From assembly GCF_014349155.1 (NCBI RefSeq), contig NZ_JACSIT010000148.1, forward strand, positions 1-40,189: a DNA stretch of 40,189 bases. Direction: 5' to 3'. Positions 1 to 8,617 of the stretch are shown one piece after another; the first letter of the stretch is position 1; each line of letters opens with the position of its first letter. The notes under the pieces were generated by a model. It did no database searches. It saw only the letters and a program-made list of their open reading frames with translations, and was not told where the DNA came from. A program made the position numbers and the translations under genes. This DNA is from Neolewinella lacunae. Its GTDB lineage: Bacteria; Bacteroidota; Bacteroidia; Chitinophagales; Saprospiraceae.

Positions 1-18
1 GGGGCCGTCTAAAAAGTC
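1..18 (+). repeat. IS left terminal inverted repeat
   Basis: GGGGCCGTCTAAAAAGTC matches exactly the reverse complement of the sequence at 1883-1900. The match stops after 18 bp. Confidence 0.92.
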
Positions 19-145
19 AGCCCCAAAGCTGTGGGGTGCGCCACGGTGGCTGTGCTGGTTGCGTTCTGACACATTTAAGAAAAAATATGTGTTCCTTTTT
101 TGGGCCTCCCCACATGCTGGGTGGGCCTTCAGGGAGTTAAAAATG

Positions 146-157
146 CCGTCTAGACGG
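146..157. terminator. Bidirectional hairpin terminator inside the IS
   Basis: CCGTCTAGACGG is a perfect 12-bp palindrome, flanked by AAAAATG on the left and ATTTTT on the right. Either strand therefore reads as a short GC stem followed by a U-run. It sits 14 bp past the transposase stop and could end transposase transcripts or block read-in from outside. The stem lacks a proper loop, so efficiency is uncertain. Confidence 0.5.
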
Positions 158-171
158 ATTTTTGGGCCGTT

Positions 172-1812
172 TTAGGTCATTTGGGCCCTTTGTACGACCG
201 GAGTAAGCAGACTACGCCCTTGCTCAATCGATAATTTATGTAATCGACGAAGATTTGTGGCTATCGAAAGGAGGCCCATCTCAATGTTAACCCCCGTAAG
301 TCCCTTTAGTGTAAACCGACGTCTTCCCAGATTGGCCTTCAAGTTGCCAAAGAAGCCCTCGACTTCTGCGTTACGGCGCAGGCACTTTGCTCTACCCTCT
401 TTCGTGCTCAGACGAGCTCGGGCTTGCTGGCGATAGCTTTGACCTTTGTGGCTAATGGTTACCACTCGGTTGCCGTCTTGTTTATGACACATCCCGCGCA
501 AGGGGCAGCCTATGCAATTGACGGCTTTGTACTTACTTGTTTCACGGATATACCCACTTGCTGTTTTCTCCTCTCCCTCTCCACAATACGTCATATGCTG
601 ACCCATGGGGCATATCAGCACATTTTGCTCTTCGTTATAGTATAACTGGCTTGGCGCAAATGGCGCTTTAAGTACTCCTTGCTCTTCCTTGTAATAGCCC
701 GGGTATTTGAGGTAGGCTTCTATCTCCTTGCCCTCACAATAGCGATAGGCCTCTTCGTTGCCATACCCCGCATCGGCTGTAATGGCCTTGGGCAAGTTCA
801 ATCCGATTTGGCTTAAGATCGATTCGGTGTCTTCAAGATGAGGAATGAGGCAGGCCGCATCAGAAGGCGTCTGGTGCATTGTCCAGTTTACAACAAAGTG
901 GTTTTCCGTTCCCACTTGAGCATTGTAGCCGGGTTTTAGCTCCCCGTTGCCCAAGTGGTCGTCTTTGGGCCTCATGAACGTAGCACCATGATCCGTTTTA
1001 GAGTAAGACGACCGATCTCCCAGTAATTCTTGCTGGCGCTCATATTCCTGGAGTTTGGGCAAGGACTTGCTCTCCAGGTTTTTCAGTTTTGTCTTTGCCT
1101 TTTTGACCTCTTTGGCTTCCTCCTTGGTGCTGGGGGACTGACTTTCTAAGGCTTTGTTGAGTCGATCAATCGTTTCTTGGACTGCTGCACTGTCGCTGAG
1201 TTTGTCCCCTTGATCATCCCCATCGGCAGCTTGCTCATCCTCTTTATCCGCTTTTTCACATAAAGCGTCAATCTGAGAAACGATCATCCCTATCTGGTCT
1301 AGCACCGACTTCTTGTAACGCTCAACGTTTGACTTCCAAACGAAGGTGTACCGGCCAGCTACTGACTCCAGTATAGTGCCATCTAAAAAGTAATCATCCA
1401 GCTTGACATAGCCTTGTTCATGTAAAGTCAACAAAACGTGGGCAAACACTTCCTTTACCCGGCCACCCATGCGGTGCTTGCGAAAGTTATTGATCGTATT
1501 GTGATCGGGAGTGGACATCCCACTTAGCCACATGTAGCACACGTTCTCATAGCAAGCCTTCTCAATCGAACGAGATGAGTACACCCGATCAGAATAGGCA
1601 TAAACCAACACCTTAAGCAGCATCCGAGGAGAGTACGCGCTACTGCCACCTCCTAAATAGGTGCTTAGGATCGAATCAATGTTCATCCCATCTATAATCT
1701 GGCTGATCAGCCGCGCCTTATGATGAGGCGGTACCATGTCGGCAAGATGTGGAGGGAATAGCAAGCCTTGGTTCTGGAGGTCAGGCTTGAAAACTGCTCT
1801 TTTTGTGCTCAT
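172..1812 (-). CDS. IS1182-family transposase (DDE)
   Basis: This 546-residue protein would catalyse cut-and-paste movement of the surrounding element. The N-terminal third (PHHKARLISQIIDGMNID, YSPRMLLKVLVYAY, CYENVCYMWLSG) is the DUF772-type domain of IS5/IS1182 transposases. Catalytic acidic residues are visible in the contexts YFLDGTILES (first Asp), ITADAGYGNEEA (second Asp) and RRNAEVEGFFGNLKANLG (Glu). A charged, coiled-coil-like insertion lies at about residues 170-260, between the first two, and a Cys pair (CIGCPLRGMC) lies before the last. The frame is intact at the usual family length, so the element may still be active. The start was chosen as the first in-frame ATG inside the inverted repeats. 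Confidence 0.93.
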   Translation of the reverse strand: MSTKRAVFKPDLQNQGLLFPPHLADMVPPHHKARLISQIIDGMNIDSILSTYLGGGSSAYSPRMLLKVLVYAYSDRVYSSRSIEKACYENVCYMWLSGMSTPDHNTINNFRKHRMGGRVKEVFAHVLLTLHEQGYVKLDDYFLDGTILESVAGRYTFVWKSNVERYKKSVLDQIGMIVSQIDALCEKADKEDEQAADGDDQGDKLSDSAAVQETIDRLNKALESQSPSTKEEAKEVKKAKTKLKNLESKSLPKLQEYERQQELLGDRSSYSKTDHGATFMRPKDDHLGNGELKPGYNAQVGTENHFVVNWTMHQTPSDAACLIPHLEDTESILSQIGLNLPKAITADAGYGNEEAYRYCEGKEIEAYLKYPGYYKEEQGVLKAPFAPSQLYYNEEQNVLICPMGQHMTYCGEGEEKTASGYIRETSKYKAVNCIGCPLRGMCHKQDGNRVVTISHKGQSYRQQARARLSTKEGRAKCLRRNAEVEGFFGNLKANLGRRRFTLKGLTGVNIEMGLLSIATNLRRLHKLSIEQGRSLLTPVVQRAQMT

Positions 1813-1882
1813 CGGCTACGGGGATGGGAACAGCCTCAAAATACTACTTTTTCGTATTTTGTACCAGAATGCCCCCCTAGTA

Positions 1883-1900
1883 GACTTTTTAGACGGCCCC
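1883..1900 (-). repeat. IS right terminal inverted repeat
   Basis: This is the perfect 18-bp inverted partner of positions 1-18. It lies on the transposase 5' side. Confidence 0.92.
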
Positions 1901-1910
1901 GCGGGGGGGA

Positions 1911-1928
1911 GCACCTGCGTCCGCGCCC
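1911..1928 (+). repeat. Dispersed 18-bp motif, copy 1
   Basis: GCACCTGCGTCCGCGCCC lies 65 bp upstream of the acyl-CoA synthetase start and points with the gene. The preceding GGGGGGGA is shared with the copy at 8533-8550. Confidence 0.85.
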
Positions 1929-1993
1929 ACCCTAAAAAGCCGCCACCAAATGAGATTCCCACAATTCCCCTTACCTTGCCACAAAGTCCGACC

Positions 1994-3664
1994 ATGTACG
2001 ATAAGACCACGCTGGAAGCCTTCTACGAGCGCGAGAAGAAACACCCTGAAAAGCCTTTCCTCCACCAGCCGTTCGGCGAGCGTTGGGAGACTTACACGTG
2101 GGGAGAAGCCGGGCAAATGGCGCGTAAACTCGTCGCCTACCTCCGTTCGCTGGGGCTTAAACCCGGTAGCCACATCGGCCTGGTGTCCAAAAATTGCCGG
2201 GAATGGATCATTGCCGACCTGGCCATCATGCTGGCCGGCCACGTTTCGGTGCCCTTCTTTCCCACCCTTTCCGGCAAAGGCATCGCCGAAGTACTCCACC
2301 TGGGCGACGTTGACCTCCTCTTCATCGGCAAAACGGAGGTCTGGGAAAACATGCAGACCGGCGTGCCCGAAAACCTGCCCGTCATCACCTTCCCCCACTA
2401 CCCGGGCAACGACCTGATCGAACGCGGCAAGCGCTGGGAGGAGATCATGACCGAGTTTGAACCCGTCAGCGACAGCCCTTCTTCCGACCGCAGCAAGCTC
2501 TGGACGATCATCTTCACCTCCGGCACCACCGGCACGCCGAAGGGCGTGATGCTGAGCATCAAAAACCAGATTTCCCTGATGGACAGTCTCTGGGACGAAA
2601 ACCCCCTGGGACTGGATTACAACGGCAACAACCGCTTTTTCTCCTTTCTCCCGCTTAATCACGTAGCCGAGCGCGGCACCATCGAGACGATGTGTTTTAC
2701 CCACGGCGGCGAGATCTTTTTTACGGAAAGTATCGAGCGCTTTGCCGCCAACTTGCAGCACGCGCGGCCCACGTTCTTTTTCGCGGTGCCACGCATCTGG
2801 ACCAAACTCCGGCAGGGCGTCCTCAAGAAATTGCCGCAGGCTAAGCTCGATGTTTTGCTCCGCATCCCCCTCCTTTCCTGGTTCATCAAGCGCAAAATCC
2901 GCAAGGGGTTGGGGCTGGATCAATCCCGGCGCAACGTGACTGGGGCTGCGCCCATCGCCCACGAGTTGAAGGCCTGGTTTGACCGCATCGGCATCCCCAT
3001 TTCGGAGGCCTACGCCATGACGGAAAACGGTGCGGTGGGGCACATGCTGATGGCCCACGAAGACCGCCCCGGCTCGGTCGGCCGCACCTTGCCGGGCACT
3101 GAATGCCGCCTCGATCCAGAGACCAACGAGGTGCTTACCCGCGCCCCCTATACCATGCTGGGCTACTACAAAAGCCCCGAGAAAACGGCCGAAACCATCA
3201 TCGATGGCTGGCTACACACCGGCGACCAGGGCCGCATCGACGCCGATGGCTACCTCTATTTGACGGGCCGGGTGAAGGACACTTTTAAAACCGCGAAGGC
3301 CAAATTTATCGTCCCCACCGAAATTGAAGACAAGTTCGCCGGAATCACCGAAGTCGAACAAATGTGCCTGCTGGGACTGGGCATGCCGCAGCCGGTCTTG
3401 TTGGTCAACCTTTCGGAAACGGGTCGGGCGCTGCCGCAGGATGCCGTGGAAGCCACGCTGAAAGCAAAGCTGGTCGAGGCCAACGCCCAGCTTTCCAGCT
3501 ACAAAAAAGTTGCCGCCGTCGTCATTACCCAAGCCGATTTCAGCATTGAAAACGACATGCTCACCCCCACGCTGAAGGTCAAGCGCCCGCAGGTACACAA
3601 CCGCTACAGCCCGCAGCTGGAGGCTTGGTCCGCCGGGAATGGCGCTACGGTGATTTGGGAGTAG
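1994..3664 (+). CDS. AMP-forming long-chain acyl-CoA synthetase
   Basis: The 556-residue protein belongs to the ANL adenylate-forming superfamily and would activate fatty acids to acyl-CoA through an acyl-adenylate. The phosphate-binding loop FTSGTTGTPKG is at residues 174-184, the adenine motif AYAMTENG at 339-346 and the GWLHTGD motif at 405-411. It is followed by the hinge YLTGRVKDTFKTAKAKFI. The FadD15-like pattern and the length fit bacterial long-chain ligases. The frame is open upstream into the IS, but homology begins at MYDKTTLEAFYER, so that ATG was chosen. A TACCTTGC box (1972-1979) close to it may be a weak promoter. The gene is convergent with argS, 28 bp away, with no obvious terminator between them. 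Confidence 0.92.
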   Translation: MYDKTTLEAFYEREKKHPEKPFLHQPFGERWETYTWGEAGQMARKLVAYLRSLGLKPGSHIGLVSKNCREWIIADLAIMLAGHVSVPFFPTLSGKGIAEVLHLGDVDLLFIGKTEVWENMQTGVPENLPVITFPHYPGNDLIERGKRWEEIMTEFEPVSDSPSSDRSKLWTIIFTSGTTGTPKGVMLSIKNQISLMDSLWDENPLGLDYNGNNRFFSFLPLNHVAERGTIETMCFTHGGEIFFTESIERFAANLQHARPTFFFAVPRIWTKLRQGVLKKLPQAKLDVLLRIPLLSWFIKRKIRKGLGLDQSRRNVTGAAPIAHELKAWFDRIGIPISEAYAMTENGAVGHMLMAHEDRPGSVGRTLPGTECRLDPETNEVLTRAPYTMLGYYKSPEKTAETIIDGWLHTGDQGRIDADGYLYLTGRVKDTFKTAKAKFIVPTEIEDKFAGITEVEQMCLLGLGMPQPVLLVNLSETGRALPQDAVEATLKAKLVEANAQLSSYKKVAAVVITQADFSIENDMLTPTLKVKRPQVHNRYSPQLEAWSAGNGATVIWE

Positions 3665-3692
3665 GTACTTGCTAAGCAGCCCCGCGCGCCCC

Positions 3693-5543
3693 CTACATCC
3701 GCTCCGGCACCTCAATGCCCAGCAGGTTCATGCCCGCGCTGAGGGTATTTCCCACCGCCTTGCAGAGTTGGAGGCGGAAGGCCACGGCGGCGGGACTTTC
3801 GGCGCTGAGGATGCTGTGGTCATGCCAGAACTTGTGGAGGCTTTTGGCCAGTTCGTAGCAGTACATCGCCACCACGCTGGGGTCGAGCGCCTCGGCGGCG
3901 TCGCGCACGAGAGCGGGGAAAGCGTAGAGTTGATTGATCAACTCCCGCTCGGCCGGGGCGAGATCCCGGTAGTCGGCGGCGGCGCTGAGGTCCAGCTCAC
4001 CGGCCTTGCGCCAGACCGCCCGGGTGCGGACGTAGGCGTTCTGGACGTAAGGGCCCGTCTGCCCCTGCATATCGACGCTTTCTTTGGGGTCGAAAGTCAT
4101 CCGCTTCTGGGGACCTACTTTGATGATGTGGAACTTCAGGGCCGCCATGCCGATCTGGCGGATGATGGCCTTCTGCTCTTCGGTGCTCAGTTCGCTGGTG
4201 GCGTCGCGTTCCTGGCTGGCGATGGTGGCTTCGTGGATGACCTCATTCATCAGGTCATCGGCGTCGACGACCGTCCCTTCCCGGCTTTTCATCCGGCCCG
4301 TGGGCAGGTCCACCATCCCGTAGCTGAGGTGGAAGAGGCCAGCGGCGTAGGGTTCCTCCAGGCGCTTGAGCAACTCAAAGAGGGTGGCGAAGTGGTGGTT
4401 TTGCTCGTCGGCCACGACGTAGATCATGCGTTTTGCGCCAAAGTCGTCGTAGCGCAGGCGGGCCGTCCCCAGGTCTTGGGTGATGTAGATGCTCGTGCCG
4501 TCGGCCCGCATCAGGGTTTTTTCGGAGAGCTTGGCGTCGGTTAGGTCGGCGTAGATGGAACCGTCTTCGCGGGCGAGGAAGGCCCCTTTTTCGAGGCCCA
4601 GCTCCACCATGTCTTTGCCGAGCACGTAGGTTTCCGACTCGTAGTAGAGCTTATCAAAGGTGACCCCGAGACGCGCGTAGGTCTCCTCGAATCCGGCGTA
4701 GACCCAGGCGTTCATCTTGCGCCAGAGGGCAACGGTTTCCGTTTCGCCCGCTTCCCAGTCGAGGAGCATCTGCTTGGCAGCCTGGCCCAGTTCGCTGTAG
4801 TCGTTGAAGTACTTTTTGCTGAAGCCTTTGAAGAATTCTGCGGGGGTTTGCTCCGCCTTAGCGTGCTGGGCCAGAACCTGCTGAGCGACCTCCGTGGCCT
4901 GCCATTGCTGGTATTCTTCCTGGAATTTCTGTTCGAAGAGGACGTAGTAATCGCCCACAAAATGGTCGGGCTTTTGTCCCGTGCTCTCCGGCGTAGCACC
5001 GTCGCTATAGCGCTGCCAGGCGAGCATCGACTTGCAGATGGCGATGCCCCGGTCGTTGATGATTTGGACGCGCTTGACGTTGTAGCCCGCCTTGGCCAAC
5101 AACTGGCTGGCCGACCACCCGAGCAGGATGTTGCGGACGTGGCCCAGGTGCAGCGGCTTATTCGTATTGGGGCTGGAGAACTCAACGACTACGGTCTCGT
5201 CGCGGGCGGGCGATTGGCCGTAGTCCTCCTGAATGGCAGCAGTCAGGAGGAAGTCGCTCCAGTAGGCGTCGGAAATGACGAGGTTGAGAAAGCCCTTGAT
5301 GACGTTGAAATCGGCCACTTCCGCCAGATTGGCTTTCAGGTACTGGCCGAGGTCTTCCGCGATTTCGTCCGGCTTCTTGCGGGCCAGTCGCGTGAGGGGG
5401 AAAGTCACTACCGTGTACTCACCGGCGAACTCTCGGCGGGTGGTTTGCAGGGTGATCTCTTCGCTGCTTCCGTCAACGCCGTAAAGTTCCGTAAGGGCCC
5501 GCTGTACACCAGCCTGGAGGATTTGGGGGAGGGTCTTTGTCAT
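3693..5543 (-). CDS. argS: Arginyl-tRNA synthetase
   Basis: This cytoplasmic class I synthetase of 616 residues charges tRNA-Arg. An N-terminal Add-1-type domain (about residues 1-90) is followed by the catalytic core. The HIGH signature is HLGH at 132-135 within SPNTNKPLHLGHVRN, and the KMSKS equivalent is GRMKSREGT near residue 417, a variant common in Bacteroidota ArgS. The C-terminal helical DALR anticodon-binding domain ends in GIEVPERM. Full length. The ATG lies only 8 bp after a TACCTTTG promoter box, so the transcript is probably nearly leaderless. The gene stands alone between a convergent acyl-CoA synthetase and a repeat-filled gap. Confidence 0.96.
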   Translation of the reverse strand: MTKTLPQILQAGVQRALTELYGVDGSSEEITLQTTRREFAGEYTVVTFPLTRLARKKPDEIAEDLGQYLKANLAEVADFNVIKGFLNLVISDAYWSDFLLTAAIQEDYGQSPARDETVVVEFSSPNTNKPLHLGHVRNILLGWSASQLLAKAGYNVKRVQIINDRGIAICKSMLAWQRYSDGATPESTGQKPDHFVGDYYVLFEQKFQEEYQQWQATEVAQQVLAQHAKAEQTPAEFFKGFSKKYFNDYSELGQAAKQMLLDWEAGETETVALWRKMNAWVYAGFEETYARLGVTFDKLYYESETYVLGKDMVELGLEKGAFLAREDGSIYADLTDAKLSEKTLMRADGTSIYITQDLGTARLRYDDFGAKRMIYVVADEQNHHFATLFELLKRLEEPYAAGLFHLSYGMVDLPTGRMKSREGTVVDADDLMNEVIHEATIASQERDATSELSTEEQKAIIRQIGMAALKFHIIKVGPQKRMTFDPKESVDMQGQTGPYVQNAYVRTRAVWRKAGELDLSAAADYRDLAPAERELINQLYAFPALVRDAAEALDPSVVAMYCYELAKSLHKFWHDHSILSAESPAAVAFRLQLCKAVGNTLSAGMNLLGIEVPERM

Positions 5544-5551
5544 ATCGGGGG

Positions 5552-5559
5552 CAAAGGTA
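5552..5559 (-). promoter_or_regulatory. Bacteroidota -7 box of argS
   Basis: On the minus strand the sequence reads TACCTTTG, a perfect TAnnTTTG match, 8 bp before the argS ATG. No clear TTTG -33 box was seen; the upstream position is filled with AGTTCAGTAG repeats. Confidence 0.6.
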
Positions 5560-5611
5560 GTTCAGTAGTTTATTAGTTCAGTAGTTCAGTAGCCAGTAGT
5601 TCTTCCGGTGG
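5558..5611. repeat. AGTTCAGTAG short tandem repeats
   Basis: TAGTTCAGTAGTT, then TAGTTCAGTAGTTCAGTAG, then AGTAGTTC lie next to one another directly upstream of the argS promoter box. Slippage here would change the spacing upstream of the -7 box. Confidence 0.7.
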
Positions 5612-5683
5612 AGCGTCACTTTACTCGCGTTAACCTTTACTACTTCGCTTATTCACCCCCTTAGACCTTCGGTCTGTTTTTCA

Positions 5684-5832
5684 CCACTAAGAACACTAAG
5701 GGCACGAAGAGGAACTAAGTACCATCTGCCCTTGCCGTAGGCCTTAGTTCTTCTTCGTGTTCTTAGTGGTTCAAAAAAGAGCGAAGCTCCCCAGAAGCTC
5801 AGCACCTCTTCGTGCGCTTAGTGGTTCAAAAA
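5684..5832. repeat. CCACTAAG/CACGAAG intergenic repeats, three copies
   Basis: Copy A (5684-5719, plus) and copy B (5743-5777, minus) are inverted and would fold into a long imperfect hairpin. Copy C (5806-5832, minus) ends 3 bp from the M14 peptidase stop. The shared core is GAACCACTAAGNNCACGAAG. A fourth copy lies after the beta-galactosidase gene at 40128-40157. Just before copy A, AGACC TTC GGTCT followed by GTTTTT (5663-5680) forms a small plus-strand hairpin with no known gene to terminate. The rest of the 5544-5835 gap holds no gene that I can see. Confidence 0.75.
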
Positions 5833-5835
5833 TGA

Positions 5836-8481
5836 CTAACTACCCGGCAACACCATCACCGCATTCAGCATCATCCGGCTAGGGCCCCGCCAGAACATCC
5901 GGTAGTGGGGGTTTTCCATGAAGTAAACTACCCTACCCTGCCCGTAGTTGCGCACCCCAGCCCAGGTGTTACCCGCCAGCGTTTTCAGGTTTTCATCTGA
6001 AGCGTAGCCGGAGGCGAGCAATGACTTGGCATCCGTAACGTAGCGACCGACACTTTCCAGGCCGGCGTCCGGGCACAGCGCAGTAGGCCCAAAGTTGAGG
6101 GCGTAAACCTGGTCTTTGAGGCCAAAAGCCAGCGGATGCGTCACGTCGAGCGTAGCGTGGAGGGCGGAGCCGGGGATGCGGCGCTTGCCGTAGTAATCAT
6201 TCTGCTCCGCGTAGGTCAGGGTCTTGCTCACTTCGGAAGTGTCTTCTTTGGCTTTGCACAGGGGCTGGTCTTTGAAGATGCTGCCACTGCCCGCAAAGAA
6301 CTCTGCGCTGGAGCCAATGGCCACCAAAGTCCCGCCGGCGGAGAGCCACTGCTTGAGGTGTTCCTGGCCTTCGCTGCCAAAGACCTCGCGTAGGCCCCGG
6401 GCTTCTGGCAAGATCAGCACGTCGTAATCGTAGAGGCTGGCCAGGCCGTAGCGGGAGCCGAATTTGGGCAAGTCCGTTTCCTCCAGCGTGGAGGCCCGGA
6501 TGCGATCAACGGGCAACTCCGTCTCGAAGTCGAAGAGCCAGTAGATTTGTCCGGAGGTTAAGACGTCAAACGGCGGCTCCACCAGCAGCGCTACGCGGGG
6601 TTGCTTGATGGGGAAGTTGCGGGTGCTGCCCAAATCGTTGCCGTCGGCCATCCGCCCGGTGGTGAAGCGGTGGATGGTGACGCCTTCTTTGGCGGCCAGG
6701 CTTTGCATCAGGGCAGGCAACTCAGCTTCCATTTCCAGGTTGCGGCCTACGAGCATGACCAGGCTGCCGGGCGCAAAGGCCGTGCCATCGTCGGCCGTAA
6801 AACCGGATACGGAGGAACGTACCCGCACGCCTTTACCCCAGAGTTTGGCCAAAACCCGCGGCGCCCGCCGTTGCCCCCAGTTGATGACGTAAGCGTAGGC
6901 CTTGCCACTGCCGCCCACTTCCACCACACCGCCGGAGCGCTCGAAGGAAGTTACGGGCTCGGTATCCAGGGTCAGCGGAGCTTCAATGACGGAAGTCTCC
7001 AGGTTGTAGGCCAGCGGGGCTGACCACGTCGACATGTCGTACATGACGCTGTCTTCAATCTGTAAATCGCGGTTCAGCAGGCTATTGACGAAAAGGTGGC
7101 GGGCTTGCTCCGTCCCCACCAGGTAAGTTCCTGACTGGAAGCTCTTCTTCGCTGCCTTGCCCGCGGCATCGCCCTGGCGGTAGTCTTTGGCCACGGCGGT
7201 AAACGACTCCGTGGCCCGCTCCACCTCCACGCCGTGGGAAAGGAGGATGTTGATGACGTCTTCCACGTATTCGCTGCCGTCGGCCTCAATGGCGTAGGCG
7301 GTGGCCGGGGCCTTGCTGTTCAGGGGGTTCCAGGCGGCGATGCTGTAGTCGATCAGGGCGGCACGGTTGCGGGCGGCGGCTTTTACCTGGGCGATGCTGG
7401 TGACGAAGTGGTCGTACACCCGCTGCCGGAGGGTGAGCACGTAGCCGTCGTTGGTCTCCACGGCCCGGCCAGCAGCGATGCCGCCTTGCTCGGTGAGCAT
7501 CCCGATGGCCCCCATCACCGTGGGGTAGCTGGAGCCGTAGCTGGGGTAGTAAAAGTCGAACGCATCGCGGGTGAAGTAGCTCAGGGATTGCTTGTTGAAC
7601 TCGTGAATGTTGGCGCGGCCGAAGGTGTCGGCCCAGACTTCGTAGGCGTCGGGGAGCAACAAATTACGGGGTGTCGTGCCGGGCACGGTGAAGTAGTTGG
7701 CGTTGTAGCCTTGCTCGTGGTAATCGGTGTGGACCTGCGGCATCCAGCGCTGGTAGGCGGCGGTGTGGCCCCGGCTTTCGGGGTGGACGCCCCATACCCA
7801 GTCGCGGTTGAGGTCAAACCAATAGTGGTTCGTCCGGCCGTTGGGCCAGGGGGCGTAGTGTTCCAGGTCGCGGGGTTCCTGCCCCCCGGTGTGGCGGGCG
7901 GCGCCGTTGTACCAGTAGACGTAACGGTCGCGGCCGTCGGGGTTGATGCAGACGAAAAGCAGGTTGACCGTCTTCTTGAGGGCGTCCAGCAGCGCGGGGT
8001 CTCGGGAGGTGGCCAGCTCGTAGGCTACCTGCATGGCCGCTTCGGTGGAACTGGCTTCGTTGCCGTGAATGTTGTAGCTGTAGGAGTTGATCACGGGTTG
8101 CTCGTCCACCGTTCCCTGCACCTGCGACCGCGCCCGTTTGAAGGCACTGACGAGCGAGAGTTGCTTTTGCCGGATGTCCTCCAGCCGCGCCATATTGGCT
8201 GCGTCGCTGATGGTGAGCAGCAGGAGGGGTCGGCGCTCGTAGGTTTCGCCGTACTGCTCTATTTTGATGCGGTCGCTGTTGGCGGCCAGGAGGCGGAAGT
8301 ATTCGACCGACCGGGCGTATTCGGTGAAGCGCTCGCCGAGCTGGTAGCCGAGGAATTCGGCGGGAGAGACGATCTCCCCCACCCTGCCATTGTCCGGGAG
8401 TTGCAGCCTTTGGTAGATATCGGTTTGTGCAGCTACGAAAAACGAAATGAGAAAAAGTTGGAGGAGTAAAAATACGCGCAT
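5836..8481 (-). CDS. Secreted M14 zinc carboxypeptidase
   Basis: The 881-residue protein begins with a signal peptide (MRVFLLLQLFLISFFVAAQ) and is probably exported to the periplasm or surface. The M14 zinc site is visible: HGNE at 139-142 supplies His and Glu, DYHEQG near 253-258 supplies the second His, and the catalytic Glu is likely E331 in GMLTEQGG. Substrate-binding asparagine and arginine fit FDLNRDWVWG. The C-terminal half (about residues 560-880) resembles a class I amidotransferase-like fold (YDVLILPEARGL, GGTLVAIGSSAEFF), as in large Bacteroidota M14 proteins. Peptide specificity is unknown. An antisense copy of the 18-bp motif encodes residues 116-122 (RARSQVQ), between the N-terminal region and the zinc motif. 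Confidence 0.9.
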   Translation of the reverse strand: MRVFLLLQLFLISFFVAAQTDIYQRLQLPDNGRVGEIVSPAEFLGYQLGERFTEYARSVEYFRLLAANSDRIKIEQYGETYERRPLLLLTISDAANMARLEDIRQKQLSLVSAFKRARSQVQGTVDEQPVINSYSYNIHGNEASSTEAAMQVAYELATSRDPALLDALKKTVNLLFVCINPDGRDRYVYWYNGAARHTGGQEPRDLEHYAPWPNGRTNHYWFDLNRDWVWGVHPESRGHTAAYQRWMPQVHTDYHEQGYNANYFTVPGTTPRNLLLPDAYEVWADTFGRANIHEFNKQSLSYFTRDAFDFYYPSYGSSYPTVMGAIGMLTEQGGIAAGRAVETNDGYVLTLRQRVYDHFVTSIAQVKAAARNRAALIDYSIAAWNPLNSKAPATAYAIEADGSEYVEDVINILLSHGVEVERATESFTAVAKDYRQGDAAGKAAKKSFQSGTYLVGTEQARHLFVNSLLNRDLQIEDSVMYDMSTWSAPLAYNLETSVIEAPLTLDTEPVTSFERSGGVVEVGGSGKAYAYVINWGQRRAPRVLAKLWGKGVRVRSSVSGFTADDGTAFAPGSLVMLVGRNLEMEAELPALMQSLAAKEGVTIHRFTTGRMADGNDLGSTRNFPIKQPRVALLVEPPFDVLTSGQIYWLFDFETELPVDRIRASTLEETDLPKFGSRYGLASLYDYDVLILPEARGLREVFGSEGQEHLKQWLSAGGTLVAIGSSAEFFAGSGSIFKDQPLCKAKEDTSEVSKTLTYAEQNDYYGKRRIPGSALHATLDVTHPLAFGLKDQVYALNFGPTALCPDAGLESVGRYVTDAKSLLASGYASDENLKTLAGNTWAGVRNYGQGRVVYFMENPHYRMFWRGPSRMMLNAVMVLPGS
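8118..8135 (+). repeat. Dispersed 18-bp motif, copy 2
   Basis: GCACCTGCGACCGCGCCC lies inside the M14 peptidase gene, antisense to it. It encodes part of RARSQVQ. Confidence 0.85.
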
Positions 8482-8532
8482 GTAAAATGGATGTTTAGGC
8501 GGGTAAAATAGGCAATCTGTGCCGATTCATTT

Positions 8533-8550
8533 GGGCGCGGCCGCAGGTGC
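8533..8550 (-). repeat. Dispersed 18-bp motif, copy 3
   Basis: On the minus strand it reads GCACCTGCGGCCGCGCCC, 51 bp upstream of the M14 peptidase start and pointing with it. The centre is a NotI palindrome in this version. Confidence 0.85.
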
Positions 8551-8560
8551 TCCCCCCCGA

Positions 8561-8575
8561 CCCCCCAAAGGGGGG
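8561..8575. other. C6-AAA-G6 hairpin
   Basis: CCCCCCAAAGGGGGG is a perfect 6-bp stem with a 3-nt loop between selD and the M14 gene, next to motif copy 3. There is no U-run on either side, so it is not a standard terminator. A second small hairpin, CCCGG TTG CCGGG (8602-8614), follows the selD stop. Confidence 0.5.
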
Positions 8576-8617
8576 AGATAAGATAAAAGAGCAGTGTTTG
8601 TCCCGGTTGCCGGGGCG

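Larger units (their letters stand above)
1..1900 (-). mobile_element. Complete IS1182-like insertion sequence
   Basis: The element is delimited by a perfect 18-bp terminal inverted repeat, GGGGCCGTCTAAAAAGTC at the left edge and its reverse complement at the right edge. It contains a single full-length transposase. A target-site duplication cannot be checked because the window starts at the left end. The right end stops 10 bp before a copy of the dispersed 18-bp motif and 93 bp before the acyl-CoA synthetase start, so the insertion probably replaced or distanced the upstream region of that gene. The family call rests on the transposase; the boundaries are seen directly. Confidence 0.9.

Noticed and set aside
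1736..1993. In-frame extension of the acyl-CoA synthetase back into the IS
   Set aside because: The extra residues come from the antisense of the transposase gene and the IS end, and have no family similarity. The protein family begins at the ATG at 1994.
8533..8575. Terminator for selD made of the C6/G6 hairpin and the motif
   Set aside because: There is no U-run after the stem in the selD direction, and the motif occurs in many non-terminator contexts.
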